Source: a virus | Virus record (IMG/VR): IMGVR_UViG_3300010150_000033 | Location: 1 to 45,348 of that record | DNA: 45,348 nucleotides | Reading direction: 5' to 3' (one strand) | Part shown: piece by piece, positions 1-11,300 of the stretch | Position numbering within the stretch: position 1 is the stretch's first letter | How the letters are laid out: each line of letters opens with the position of its first letter | The notes under the pieces: model-generated | The model's database searches: none | Told to the model about the DNA's origin: nothing | The model's input: only the letters and a program-made list of their open reading frames with translations | Translations under genes and position numbers: made by a program

Positions 1-1
1 A

Positions 2-3000
2 CCACCTGAACCACCTGAAGAACCCGAAGAACCACCTACATCCACACCTGTAACACCCCCTATTGGCCCTGACCCCGAAGAACCGTTTGACCCCCCTGAA
101 CCCCCACCCGAAGAACCTTCACCGCCACCCTATGCTCCGAGTGCGCCCGCAAGCCTTGGTATGAAAGTAACCGACGACACGGGAGTCCTGATCGAACCCG
201 ATTCGGAATTGACCTATGGGGCGATGGGGGGAGTAACATCATATTCAATTGTTGAAGGTGAGTTTTATCTCAAATCATTGCCCCAGCCTGATGCTCAATA
301 TGTGAAAAAGACGGTTCAAGGAATATCGGACACTTTCACTTATGAATCAGATGACCTCTCTCTTAACAGCATCATAAACGAAAGCGATATGGTGAAAGTA
401 ACTGAAATGGTGTATCAAGGTGAAGTAAATCGTGTTATGAATAAGTCTTCATCTGTTGTTGGCACTATGGGTCTAGCCCCCGCCTCTCCATATAACAGGG
501 TAATTAGTGAATACTCATCAGGAGCGTTTCAACAAGTTGGAGCGGGGGGTTACAATTTATCCTCATCCACCTGTGATGACATCATTGCTATTGCAGTTGA
601 TGACATCAAGCCTTTCATGTTAAAGTCATTAGACATAAACCATAACGCTCAATTTAGAGAGCATAAAACAGGGAATTACATTGGCCCAAATGAAACAGTG
701 AAATATATCCCTACAAACGAGGCTTATATCAAACACCTGACTCCTGACAAAAACACAAGAGTTGCTTTGATCACAACCCCCGCATATTTAGTCGCAAATG
801 GTGTCCCTCCAATCATCGAGGTTCATTATGACGCTATTGACTTGACGGGCGAAGTTGTTGCAGGGACGGGTATAGCAAACCCGCACACTGTTGTAAATGA
901 TTACGCCAAGCCTTGGATTACAGGAGACGGTCAGCATAAAGGGCATTTAGTTGTCAGAAAAACATTCCCAGCGGGAAGTCAAGCCTATGAAATGTCAACA
1001 GGGGCAATCAGGCCACTTGCTGACCTTCTAAAGAGGCCTTGGGATATTTCAGGGGCAACACCAGCCGCATCTGAAATTGGTTTTCAGATTATTGCACCCG
1101 GCGGTATTGTATCGATACCCGCTAAAAATCTAAACAAGCCACTAAAATCAAATGTGTTGACTTCGGCTCCTAGTGGTGAAATAACTCCTTCACCCTTTAT
1201 CAACCTTGATGACTGTCTTGTCAATAATCGATATTCATACCGAGGATTTGGCCGTCCAAAGGCAATACCCAGCACGGTGGTCCCCGACCCTGACACTTCG
1301 GCGGATTACCACCTTCTAAGGGTGTCATCGAGTGCGGGGTCATCAGATTACATCAAAAAGAAAGAGAGCAGTGTGTTCTCGTCGGCATCAAATAGAGCGT
1401 TTGATGTCATTGATAACGACATTACCAGTGAAGAGTTGCTAGTCTTGGTTCATCCGACTTCAAGAGGGATTGGAGGCGGTTTAGACGGTTTGATAACTGA
1501 ACCTTCAAACCCTAGCGAGTCTCACCTCGTTCATTTGGAATATACCCTCATGAAAGGACGAATCGAAGAAATTGAACCGGGGACTAGCACTTCTGCGAGT
1601 GCGGGTATAACAGTTAGAGGCCGCTCTTTACTCATGGATTTGTCCGATCAGAAAACAGAAAGGGACTTCAAATTGTCGGAGGGGACCCCCCTCAAAGAGA
1701 TTGGTGATTTAGGCACGCCAACCGTTTCATTGTCATTAGGAGGTCCGGGTCAGGGGGCTATTGATGTAAAACCTTCACGAATACAACACCCTATTTTCCC
1801 CGGATGGAAGGACAGGATAGTTGGGGCGGGGAATGCATCTGTAAGAAACGATAAACAGTCCTCAACATATTATGCATCGACAAGAGCATTGGTTGAATTG
1901 CCTCTATTCCCTTCGATGTTTTACGATACAAAGAAGATTCTTTATCCCGATGCTGACAATCAACCATTGCCAACAGAAAAAGGATTTGGCATGACCATTG
2001 ATTGCACGATGACGGCAATGAACCGGCCTGAAATGAAGAATCAAGAGGGCCGTTTTTCTATTGACTGGGGTATTGACGCATATGCGTCCTCTTTTGAAGT
2101 TACAGACTCAATTTACAAGCATTCCTTACCCACTGGCGACGGTGGTCAGCCCGGTTTGACCGTATCGACTTATGGGGCATTGGCTGAAGTGGCCCGCCAC
2201 CGTCCTTTGATCAGATGCCAACGCCCAAGCGTTACAGCGGTTGTTGAAAGCGTTGATGGACCTTCTAGCACGATTACCGTGGATAATGCGGATGGCTGGG
2301 ACTCTTTATCAGAATTAGGATTACAACTAAACGACTTGCCATTGACAGGCATACATTGCATAACAATTGGAGAGGGGCTACTTGGAGGTAAAATGGGTTA
2401 TGTTGCCAAGGTTACAAGAGTGGGGAATACCTTTACTATTGACGCACTTTGGTCGATGTCAAAAACAGACCGTATAACGGAGGCATCGTCAATTGCGGCG
2501 GCGAGTTTGAATGACATTACTCCGGGGATGACTGTTGTCTTAGGCGGTTATGTTTGTATGACCTCCTTGGCAACAGACTCGTGGAATCTAGCGGTTTCGG
2601 CTCACAATTCTCATACAAAGGAGGACATCGCTTATTCAATTGCACATAAAATTGGGTTTTTGTTTGGACGGGGAGTTTCAGCAACAGGGGGCCAAGACAT
2701 TACTCGTGACGAGACAAATGTGAACAAGTATTGGCTAAGAGGGGTTCCTTCTATGGAGGCTTTTGATTATGATTGCGATGAGGCGTTGTATTCCTTTTCT
2801 GATCGCCCGCTGGTTTTGGGTGTCGATTGTAAACCATCGGCTTTGTCTCTTCAAGGCAAATCTAGCGATGGACTTTCAACAAAATACATTAGGCCTATGG
2901 ATTTAGATTTCAATGGAATAGCAACTACAAAGAAGGACTTCAATTCATGCTTTGATGAAGTAATCAGAAAAATCAACTTGGCGGCTCACCCCGCCGCTAA

Positions 3001-5362
3001 AAACGACATCGGGTTCAGTGCTTTTGACGCACCAAATCATTTCGACCTCGACCACCTTGGAGAGGGTAACACCGGCTCTCATATGGGCTATGTGAGGGCT
3101 TTTGAAGGTAAAGAAGTTGAAAGTCGAAACGGCGAAAAGGGCAAAACAATTGTAATTCACAGCACCATACCGGGGGCTACGGCTCGTAACTTCGCAATAT
3201 GGTTGGATAACAGAAGCCCATACCCCTATCAGCCGGTTGCGTGTATTGGTTCAGGGGGTCTATTGGCGACAAATAGCCTTCATTATCAAGCAAACTCATT
3301 CCCTGCACCTTTACCAATCGGTTCTGATGGTGAAACCTTTGTTCCTATCACTACATTTACCGGCGGGTCTCATGGGCGTTTACTTTCACCATATAACGAG
3401 CAGATTCGGTCTTATACAGGGGTCGGCCAAACAATTGTAACAACAACGATTCAACCGACTCTTAGTGATGATGACGAGGACACGACAATAACAGGCGATT
3501 ACATCAAAATGGTGGTCCCAAGAAGGCCTACAACCGGACAGACGATGTTTGGGAGTCTTCACGCATTGGCAGGTTTCAATGCCGCCAACTCCCCCCCGAT
3601 AGACTATATCGCTGTTGATAATCGTGCATATGAAGGCCTTCTGACGCTTGGCTCGGAGATCAGTGCGGCAAATAGAGGGATTGGCAGGGTAAATGGCAGG
3701 ATGTTTTGGTTTGAAGGAATTAGTCAGTTGAGCAACAAAGGATTGAGAATTACAAATGGCGTTCTCCTGCGAAATATCACCCCATGGGTTGAAATTGAGA
3801 AGTTTTACGACAGTCTATTCATTAAAGACAGTTTAGGGGTTGAAACAGACGCTCTAGGATTGAGCGTGGAGATACTTTGGCCATTGGTCAACTCAAAAGG
3901 AATCCTATTCTTTGGAGGCGGGCATACGGGGGTGATGGTCGATGTCAGCGATGGTTCTTCAAACGATTATAGCGACTCATACAGGCATCACTACTCAAAA
4001 GGTCCCACCGGCTTCGCAGGAATGCAAAACTTACATGAAACGAATAAGGCTTCAGCGGTCCTCGACTTTACGCTGATTAAAGACCACGATACGATCAATG
4101 AAAACTCATACATAGGGTTGCATCATAAATCACGAATAAGACCATCCACTGGTCAACCTATTGACGATTGCTTGTTATACCTTTCAATGGTCGAAGAGAA
4201 CCCGTTGCCCTATGCGGCGAGTTACACGACTGAATACACTGCGGCATATCCTCAAAACGATGAAACTGTGTTAAAAGAGGAGATTTATGGTCGTTATCAA
4301 AAGTTAAGCGTTCCCGCAGGAAAAGCAACGCTGACAGCAACTTCGCCCACAGGCCACACTAAGTTTAGGCCTATTCAATTCATAGGACATACAGGTGCGG
4401 GGCCATGGCCAACCACCGGATACCCATACTTGGTGTGTCATGACTGGGACAATACGGGTGTCGGAGAGGCCTTTGCATCCCTGCCTCACCTTGGGCCTAG
4501 AAGTGGAATTGGAGGCGAGATTTCATCCGAGGTGAATAGGCCGCTATCAGCGTCGAAGCCATTTACAGTTTCATTCTTTTTTATGTCAATAAATGGTGGA
4601 CCGGATGCGATGTCAGGGCCAATAATTCACGGAATTGATGCGAGTGGTTTACCTTGGGGGGTTTCGATGGGGGGTGCAAATACCTCGGCTTTGAATCAAG
4701 AATACAACTTTGCGTTGCACTATGCCGATTTAACCAGCGGCCAACCTAGATTCGCATATGTTGATGTTGCCGCATATATGGCCGCTCACGGAGGTTCGCC
4801 GTTATACATTACAAATAATGAATGGCATCACTGTGTTTTCGTTCATGACGGCAACCAATCAGGCTTGTCAATGGCTACTTGTAAATTGATCATCGACGGA
4901 GTTGATTTATCGGCGTTCTTGGTGACAGACCAAGATGCTCTCTATGATGGCACTGCACCAAATAGTCGCACAACAACATCAGGTGGCTCAAAATACCCTC
5001 GGCATGAACATCAAGGCTCACCAACATCCGAGGGAGTTGCTGACCATCCTTATGTCCCATTGGAAAACGGACAACCATCGACAGTTGACCCTACGAAAGG
5101 TGTCAGGGGGAATTGCATGGCTACTGTTGGCGTTGCCTTACACGGTGCGCCCCATAATGGGTCTCACTATTTCGATCAGGCTCCGAGCGTTATTGGCTCC
5201 TCGACTTATGGGACTCCTCAAGTTGTTCCGGCCACCGATGGTCATAACGATGTGGGTCCGATATTCCTGAAGAATGGTTCGCTGGCCCATATTGGCGTGT
5301 GGGACCGTGCTTTTACGGTTTTAGAAGCGCAAGGATTGTATGCATCTAGGTTAGTGTGGTAA
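2..5362 (+). CDS. Giant tail/baseplate adhesin-like protein (5' partial)
   Basis: The frame is open to the left edge, so at least 1786 residues are present and the true start lies outside the window. An internal ATG at 161 is probably not the start, because the preceding 53 codons encode a Pro/Glu-rich stretch (PPEPPEEPEEPP and similar) typical of an inter-domain linker. Around 1420-1730 there is a segment resembling tail-hub/gpD-like beta domains (LVHLEYTLMKGRIEEI, then GITVRGRSLLMDLS and GTPLKEIGDLG). The last ~270 residues (about 4540-5359) look like a LamG/concanavalin-type domain: NNEWHHCVFVHDG, LIIDGVDLSAF and the closing IGVWDRAFTVLEAQGLY. No cysteine-rich or membrane segments were noticed. 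It is followed by a second giant gene with a 7-nt overlap, so both probably build a tail tip, baseplate or receptor-binding apparatus. Inferred role: host recognition, with LamG binding glycan. The virion role is inferred from size and context. Confidence 0.6.
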   Translation, partial: PPEPPEEPEEPPTSTPVTPPIGPDPEEPFDPPEPPPEEPSPPPYAPSAPASLGMKVTDDTGVLIEPDSELTYGAMGGVTSYSIVEGEFYLKSLPQPDAQYVKKTVQGISDTFTYESDDLSLNSIINESDMVKVTEMVYQGEVNRVMNKSSSVVGTMGLAPASPYNRVISEYSSGAFQQVGAGGYNLSSSTCDDIIAIAVDDIKPFMLKSLDINHNAQFREHKTGNYIGPNETVKYIPTNEAYIKHLTPDKNTRVALITTPAYLVANGVPPIIEVHYDAIDLTGEVVAGTGIANPHTVVNDYAKPWITGDGQHKGHLVVRKTFPAGSQAYEMSTGAIRPLADLLKRPWDISGATPAASEIGFQIIAPGGIVSIPAKNLNKPLKSNVLTSAPSGEITPSPFINLDDCLVNNRYSYRGFGRPKAIPSTVVPDPDTSADYHLLRVSSSAGSSDYIKKKESSVFSSASNRAFDVIDNDITSEELLVLVHPTSRGIGGGLDGLITEPSNPSESHLVHLEYTLMKGRIEEIEPGTSTSASAGITVRGRSLLMDLSDQKTERDFKLSEGTPLKEIGDLGTPTVSLSLGGPGQGAIDVKPSRIQHPIFPGWKDRIVGAGNASVRNDKQSSTYYASTRALVELPLFPSMFYDTKKILYPDADNQPLPTEKGFGMTIDCTMTAMNRPEMKNQEGRFSIDWGIDAYASSFEVTDSIYKHSLPTGDGGQPGLTVSTYGALAEVARHRPLIRCQRPSVTAVVESVDGPSSTITVDNADGWDSLSELGLQLNDLPLTGIHCITIGEGLLGGKMGYVAKVTRVGNTFTIDALWSMSKTDRITEASSIAAASLNDITPGMTVVLGGYVCMTSLATDSWNLAVSAHNSHTKEDIAYSIAHKIGFLFGRGVSATGGQDITRDETNVNKYWLRGVPSMEAFDYDCDEALYSFSDRPLVLGVDCKPSALSLQGKSSDGLSTKYIRPMDLDFNGIATTKKDFNSCFDEVIRKINLAAHPAAKNDIGFSAFDAPNHFDLDHLGEGNTGSHMGYVRAFEGKEVESRNGEKGKTIVIHSTIPGATARNFAIWLDNRSPYPYQPVACIGSGGLLATNSLHYQANSFPAPLPIGSDGETFVPITTFTGGSHGRLLSPYNEQIRSYTGVGQTIVTTTIQPTLSDDDEDTTITGDYIKMVVPRRPTTGQTMFGSLHALAGFNAANSPPIDYIAVDNRAYEGLLTLGSEISAANRGIGRVNGRMFWFEGISQLSNKGLRITNGVLLRNITPWVEIEKFYDSLFIKDSLGVETDALGLSVEILWPLVNSKGILFFGGGHTGVMVDVSDGSSNDYSDSYRHHYSKGPTGFAGMQNLHETNKASAVLDFTLIKDHDTINENSYIGLHHKSRIRPSTGQPIDDCLLYLSMVEENPLPYAASYTTEYTAAYPQNDETVLKEEIYGRYQKLSVPAGKATLTATSPTGHTKFRPIQFIGHTGAGPWPTTGYPYLVCHDWDNTGVGEAFASLPHLGPRSGIGGEISSEVNRPLSASKPFTVSFFFMSINGGPDAMSGPIIHGIDASGLPWGVSMGGANTSALNQEYNFALHYADLTSGQPRFAYVDVAAYMAAHGGSPLYITNNEWHHCVFVHDGNQSGLSMATCKLIIDGVDLSAFLVTDQDALYDGTAPNSRTTTSGGSKYPRHEHQGSPTSEGVADHPYVPLENGQPSTVDPTKGVRGNCMATVGVALHGAPHNGSHYFDQAPSVIGSSTYGTPQVVPATDGHNDVGPIFLKNGSLAHIGVWDRAFTVLEAQGLYASRLVW

Positions 5363-8300
5363 ATATGGCGGGATTGGCGGATAGGGGGTTCATGGACCGT
5401 AAACAGGTCTATCCCGCATCGATTCAACCGCTCGGCGGTCCATCGGGATACCCCGCTTCAGGGTGGTTCTCTATGCACATCACCTATCCCGATACTGAAT
5501 ATACCGACGAACATTCCGCTTCGGGAACAGGGGGGTGGCAATACGGAATAAACACCCAATCATGGCGGCAGGGGCTTCAGGTTCTGATCAAAACCTGTAT
5601 GGCAAATGCTGGCCCTGCTTCAATACCCGCCCAGCCAACAAGTGACACTACAAATGTAATCATTGTTGACCTAGCCGCATATAGTTTGGCAAACGGCGGA
5701 GGTTATAACCTCGGTTCTGAAGAAGCGGCTAGAGTAATTGCGGCTAAAATTAACAGCCAGCGGGTCAGGCAAGTTGGCGAAAGAGGAATGTCTAGGTATT
5801 TGAGGGCTAGATATGTCAATATGGCTGGACAAAGTGAATACATTGGACAATCATTTTCAGCACCTACAACTTCAAGGCTAAGAATCCACTTTAGAGATTT
5901 ATTTCAAAATGCGGGGCCATCTGATTTACCTCCAAAGGGTGAGTTTACCGTCCAAGCAGGCGGTGCATTACCGGGTGATTCAATCGATTCAACTCATTCG
6001 CCATCACACAGCCCTGTGGCGGGGAGAACCTACACCTATGACTCATGGCAACCAATCCGAGGTTGGGGTAAAGATGAGTCCAATTTTACCAGCGCATACG
6101 CCGCAACTCTCCACGATTTAGGTCCCGCTATTGATTTGATCGGGGTCAAAGACAAACTCTTGGGAACCACGATGGATACCACCACTTTGATTGAAAGCAC
6201 TGGTGCAACTGGAACGGGGACGAGAGTAATATCGGAGTTGACCCTGAAAGCCGCACCAGCACAGCATACAGTTGTAATCTCGTGGGAATCGACAAATCCC
6301 TCCGCTAGTGGCGGTTATTGGGCCGGTGCGAATGGTGGGCCTGTGGTTCAAGGTCTTGGTCAAACATTACCCGTTTGGCATTTGACCGCTAAATCATTGG
6401 ATGGGGGCAATATGGGGTTGCCCGCTTTGAATTATGAATCAAAGGGTGGGACTCCTGTGATGCATACACAGAATCATGGTTTTTGTCGGTTCAGCATAGA
6501 AGGACTAAACTCAACGCTACTGCCGTCTATACCCCCTCCTGACTTTACAATTACAGAACCAGCAATCAGTGGCATGACAGCGGCAAATCCCGATACATTC
6601 CCTGATATTAACGGAGAAACACATTTGATGATTGCGAAAATGGAACACGGGACAAAGCAACCGACTTCAACTGATGTAAATCAAAAGAACATAGTGCTTT
6701 ATGAAGGTAAAACGATTAACGAAGGCGCAACTAATTCAAATCAATTAGAAAATGGTGATGGCTTTGATAGACTTTCAGGTATAACCGACAACTCCGCTCT
6801 TGATGCCGCTCGTTTAACCCTCATCAATGACCAAGCATCTTCAGGTTATGCTGGCGAAACAGGGGCTAAATATAGCCAACCATTTTTCGTAAAACGCCCG
6901 ATCAACACAGAAAGAGTTGAAGGACTCACCATCACAAATGAAGAAATGGTCTTTGAAGACATTGAAGTCGTTGATGATTCAGGTGCGGTTCTTGTTTTGC
7001 CCGGAGGTTCGCCCTTTGGAACAGTAATCAGGGATTTTGTTGTTGAAAACCAGTCTTTTGATAGTGAAACTGGTCAGGAACGGATTGGCCCGTCATCAAG
7101 CAATGGAAAGTCAACTCCAAACTTGAGGCTTACATTGCCTTCGGCGGAGGAGATACCGGGCGGTATATTTGTCCGGTCATCTCATGACCGCATTCAAGCA
7201 CATTCAAACAAAACATGGGGGATGGGTGGAATTGCCCCTCCTGAAGAACACGACCCCGGCCATTTGGAATCAACTTTCATGTCAAGAGTTGCTACTTTGT
7301 ATGGCAGGGACGAGGGAGAGTTAGGGGTTCGTAATACTGCGACGGAGGGAGCAATAGAACAGGGGCATGTATCTCAATTCGATACACATGACCGCATGTT
7401 GATTTTTCACTGTGAGCGTTTACTACACCCCGATATGGTTTCAACACAGGGAATTGCTACGGATATAACGCCCGGTGCGGTCCCCAGTGGAACCACTAGG
7501 ATATACTCCGCACATCGGATTACAGACCACGCTGAAAGAGGTTCCGTGTTGCCAATGACAGCGAATGGTGCGGTCCAGCCGCTTACGGTCCCACATGCTA
7601 GGTTGAGGTTTGGGAGGCAGGGGCATTCATTTGTAACCCCCTTGACTCATAGAGGCACTCCTTTTGCTATGAGACGACAATTGCATAGAAGTCATGGTTC
7701 AGCATACACGCTGATGTTTGAGGCTGAAACCGAGAACAAACATCACGCATTTCAACAGGCTAAACCACCAGCATCAGGTGCGGCAGGCTCAAAGTTTGCT
7801 TTGGACAGTATTGAATTGAAAGGAGTTGCTGGATATGCGGGAGCGACTGGTTCATTCTCCGCTGATGGATTGCCATTAGAAGAAGCGACTATTGGTTATG
7901 GCCGTGAAACCCGTGAGACTGTTTTGTTAGCGGCATATGCACACCAATTCAATAACCAAGATGGTAAACAGATTGATTGGTTGATCGCACCGGGTCAGGA
8001 ACATACTAATGTTGAAGGATTTGTTGAGCAGGTCGCATTTGGTGAGCCAGTCACCGATTTATCTGTTTCAGGCATTTCCTCGGCAACGGATATTCAATTC
8101 AAATACACCGATGGGAATCTCCATATTCCTAATTTCAGGAACCGTTATACCGCCGCATCAGAAATGATGGTCAATGGTTTCATGATCGGTGACTATCAAT
8201 TGTCAGGGGGCAGGCCTGAACCGGCTATGACTCGACTGCTAAAACACATGCATGACCCTGCGACTTCAAATATACTGCCAGCCGTTTATGAAGAGGTTCA

Positions 8301-11300
8301 ATACCTTGTAAGAGGTAGCGAATGGGGCTGGATTAACCCCCGTGTTGCCACCGAATTAGCAACAGTCCCACCTTTGTTTGTTCACGACCCCGATTACACT
8401 AACATGATGACTATCGATTTTGCTTCTGAATGGGACAGGGGGATTTTGAAAGAAACGGACACGAATACTGGTGCGAAACCTGATGCGTTCCTATGCCACT
8501 GGCTCGCTGAATACGGACATCCGGCAATAACGGGTTCTGTCCGTGAACACTTTATGATGTTCAGATACCGTGAAGCCGGTATGCCAAGAGCAATGCAATT
8601 CCCTGCAACAAGAGGTTTGCTTTTGAGAAACCATTCAAGGTTGGATTTAACAGAACAAATCAATAGAACATCATACACCGCACAGTCAATCTTTGACTTA
8701 CTAGCAGGTGCGCCAAATCCTAATTACAGGTATGGTCAGATGAGGCCAGCACAGAAGTTTGAGCGCATATATGCGTTGCAGTGGCTTCAGTCATACGGGT
8801 TTAACGGCTTGAATGCGGGCGGGCATGGCGTGGGGACTTTGGAGTCCGGTTCAGCGGTCATGATGGGTAATACAACCGTAAGAGAAGCAAGAGGAACCAT
8901 GATGTTGCCCAAAGTTTACAACGGGGAGAGATATACTCGTGGTGAAGGAATTGGAGACAGCATAAACCCCTACAAAACTACACTTGGAAAATATAGTGTG
9001 AAACAAGGTTCAGGCTTCAATATCAAACATCAACTGTATCTAGGACTACAACCAATGGTTGGTTTTGATCATGGAAGGCGTTTACCTGTTCGTGCTTGGG
9101 GAGTAAGAACAGCATCGAATGCAGTTGACATGTTAGCGGGAGACCCTATGGAGACTGAAACTTCACAGGGTTCTATCTTTGGTAAAGGTCGTTTTGATGG
9201 GGGCCAACATGACTCGGTGGCATTAGCCGCAACATACCCCGGATATATGTGGAGTAACACGGATGTTGGGGGTGTTGAAAGGTCTTCTCCTATTGGCATT
9301 ATTTTATCAGGACACACCATTCAAGGAAGCCCTATGACCTACAATAGCAGGCTTAGTAACGAACCAATTACCTCATTTAGTGATGAACCTTTAGGGATTG
9401 GTCGTTCTTTTGGTTTGGAATCCGCTGGTGTTTTCAAGCCGGTTCACATGCCCGCCGGTATGTGGGTCGATGAATATAATGCGGCTCATACCGCCTTGAA
9501 TCAAGTGCCGGTTCTTAGTAAAGGAGGCGACCCCTTAATCCCGTCTTTCGATGAAACTGGGACTGGTTCAGATTCGATTGCTACTGTTCAAACGACAAAC
9601 TTTGGGTCGGCTTGGCATCTCATAGGCAATGCGCTACATACCAACTCCAATGATGCCTTAGCAACTGGTTCATTCCCATCTAGTGGCTGGGGTTATGACT
9701 CGTCTTTGACAGCAGGACAGGACATATTGCCCACACCGCTCGCTGAAATAGCCGACCATAGGCAGGTATCATCAAGGTCCGAGCCTAGGATGGGTCTGAT
9801 CATTACAACCACTAAAGAAGAAACAATTGAAAAGAATAGCAATTATCTGATTACCTCAACAAAGGCGGCTTCTTTGCATTCTGATTTAATGGTTGGACAG
9901 CAATACCCAATCACCCCCTCATACATGAATAAGTTGAGAACGGCGGTCAAATGTAATACATTAGGGACGGTTGGAGTCCCATTCACGGTCTCCAATACCC
10001 CTCACACAACAGACATTCTTTACGGCGACAAACCAATTTTTTCAGTCGATAATAATGATTCAAAGGGTGAGCCTGATGCCATATCAGACACTATCAAGGC
10101 ATCGCCATTTGCTGGTGCTAACGATATATGGAACATCCGAGGAGGGGCTGATTTACCGCCTTGGGGTGGTGTATTCATTCTAAGAAAAACCTATTTGAAT
10201 CGTCAAAGTGAAGGTAGTCTTTCAACAGTGAGCAATACTCTTGCGGTTTCAGGGACCAAAGGGTCAACATCACACCCCACAAGGACATTTGTTGATTACA
10301 TAGTGAGGCCATTTAGACCATCGAAAATGTATCCCTTCGCCCCAAATGGAGCCGCACTTGGACAGGACGGCTACATGTTGGGTCCATTGCCGCTAGATAC
10401 GGGCGACCTCTCCCAGCCATCCGACAACTTCTATCATAGAGACAAGAGATACGGTATTTTTGAATTGAATATGAACAAGCCTCAAGGTATGACGGAACCG
10501 ATCATGTCAGCGGCTGATAAGTTTGTCATTGAATGGCCGGACCCAAATAATCATGATGTAGTGTATCACCTCATTCCTTCAACAGCAATGCTTGAGTTTT
10601 TCAAATCAGATGCAAACAGAATTGACCCCGATGGTCAGGTATATTCTCAAATTGAACCACGCTATTCCCAATCGACACACCCCGGAGGTTTTGAAGTAAT
10701 CAGTCAAAGTGAAACAAGATACTCCGACTCATCATCAAACATTGGCGGAGACCATGCGGCTCAACAAAGGCCAAACGAGGCTGTCAGAAAGCAGTATATC
10801 GACGGAAACAGGAATTACAATCGTGTTGAAATAAAACGATACTACTCGATTGGTTCTGATTACTACATGGTTGTTAGAGATGCCTCAATGTTGCCTGATT
10901 CAGGAGACCTAGTGTATCCGGGGTATTCAGGTTCAATACATTATACCTCAAAGAACAAAAATATATTGAGCATAAGCGTTGTTGCTAATACATCGCCATT
11001 ACTAACGAATGGGGACCTGCCTGCTGGACATACTTGGGATGGGACCACCCTGTTTTATGCAAGAAAGACATTTGGGACTTCAGCAAGCACTAATACAAAG
11101 AGATACCCCGTATCCGATGGTTCGCTTGGACAAGCCACCATAAGCCTCACCAAGACCTATCCTCTTCTCCCTTCATTGATCGACAACGCTATTGTTTTGT
11201 CGGAGTATCAAGCCACCTCATTGTATAAGCACGATGGAACATCCGCTACAAGAACCGGATTGTCGTATAAAGGCCTGACGACATATAACCCCGACGATTT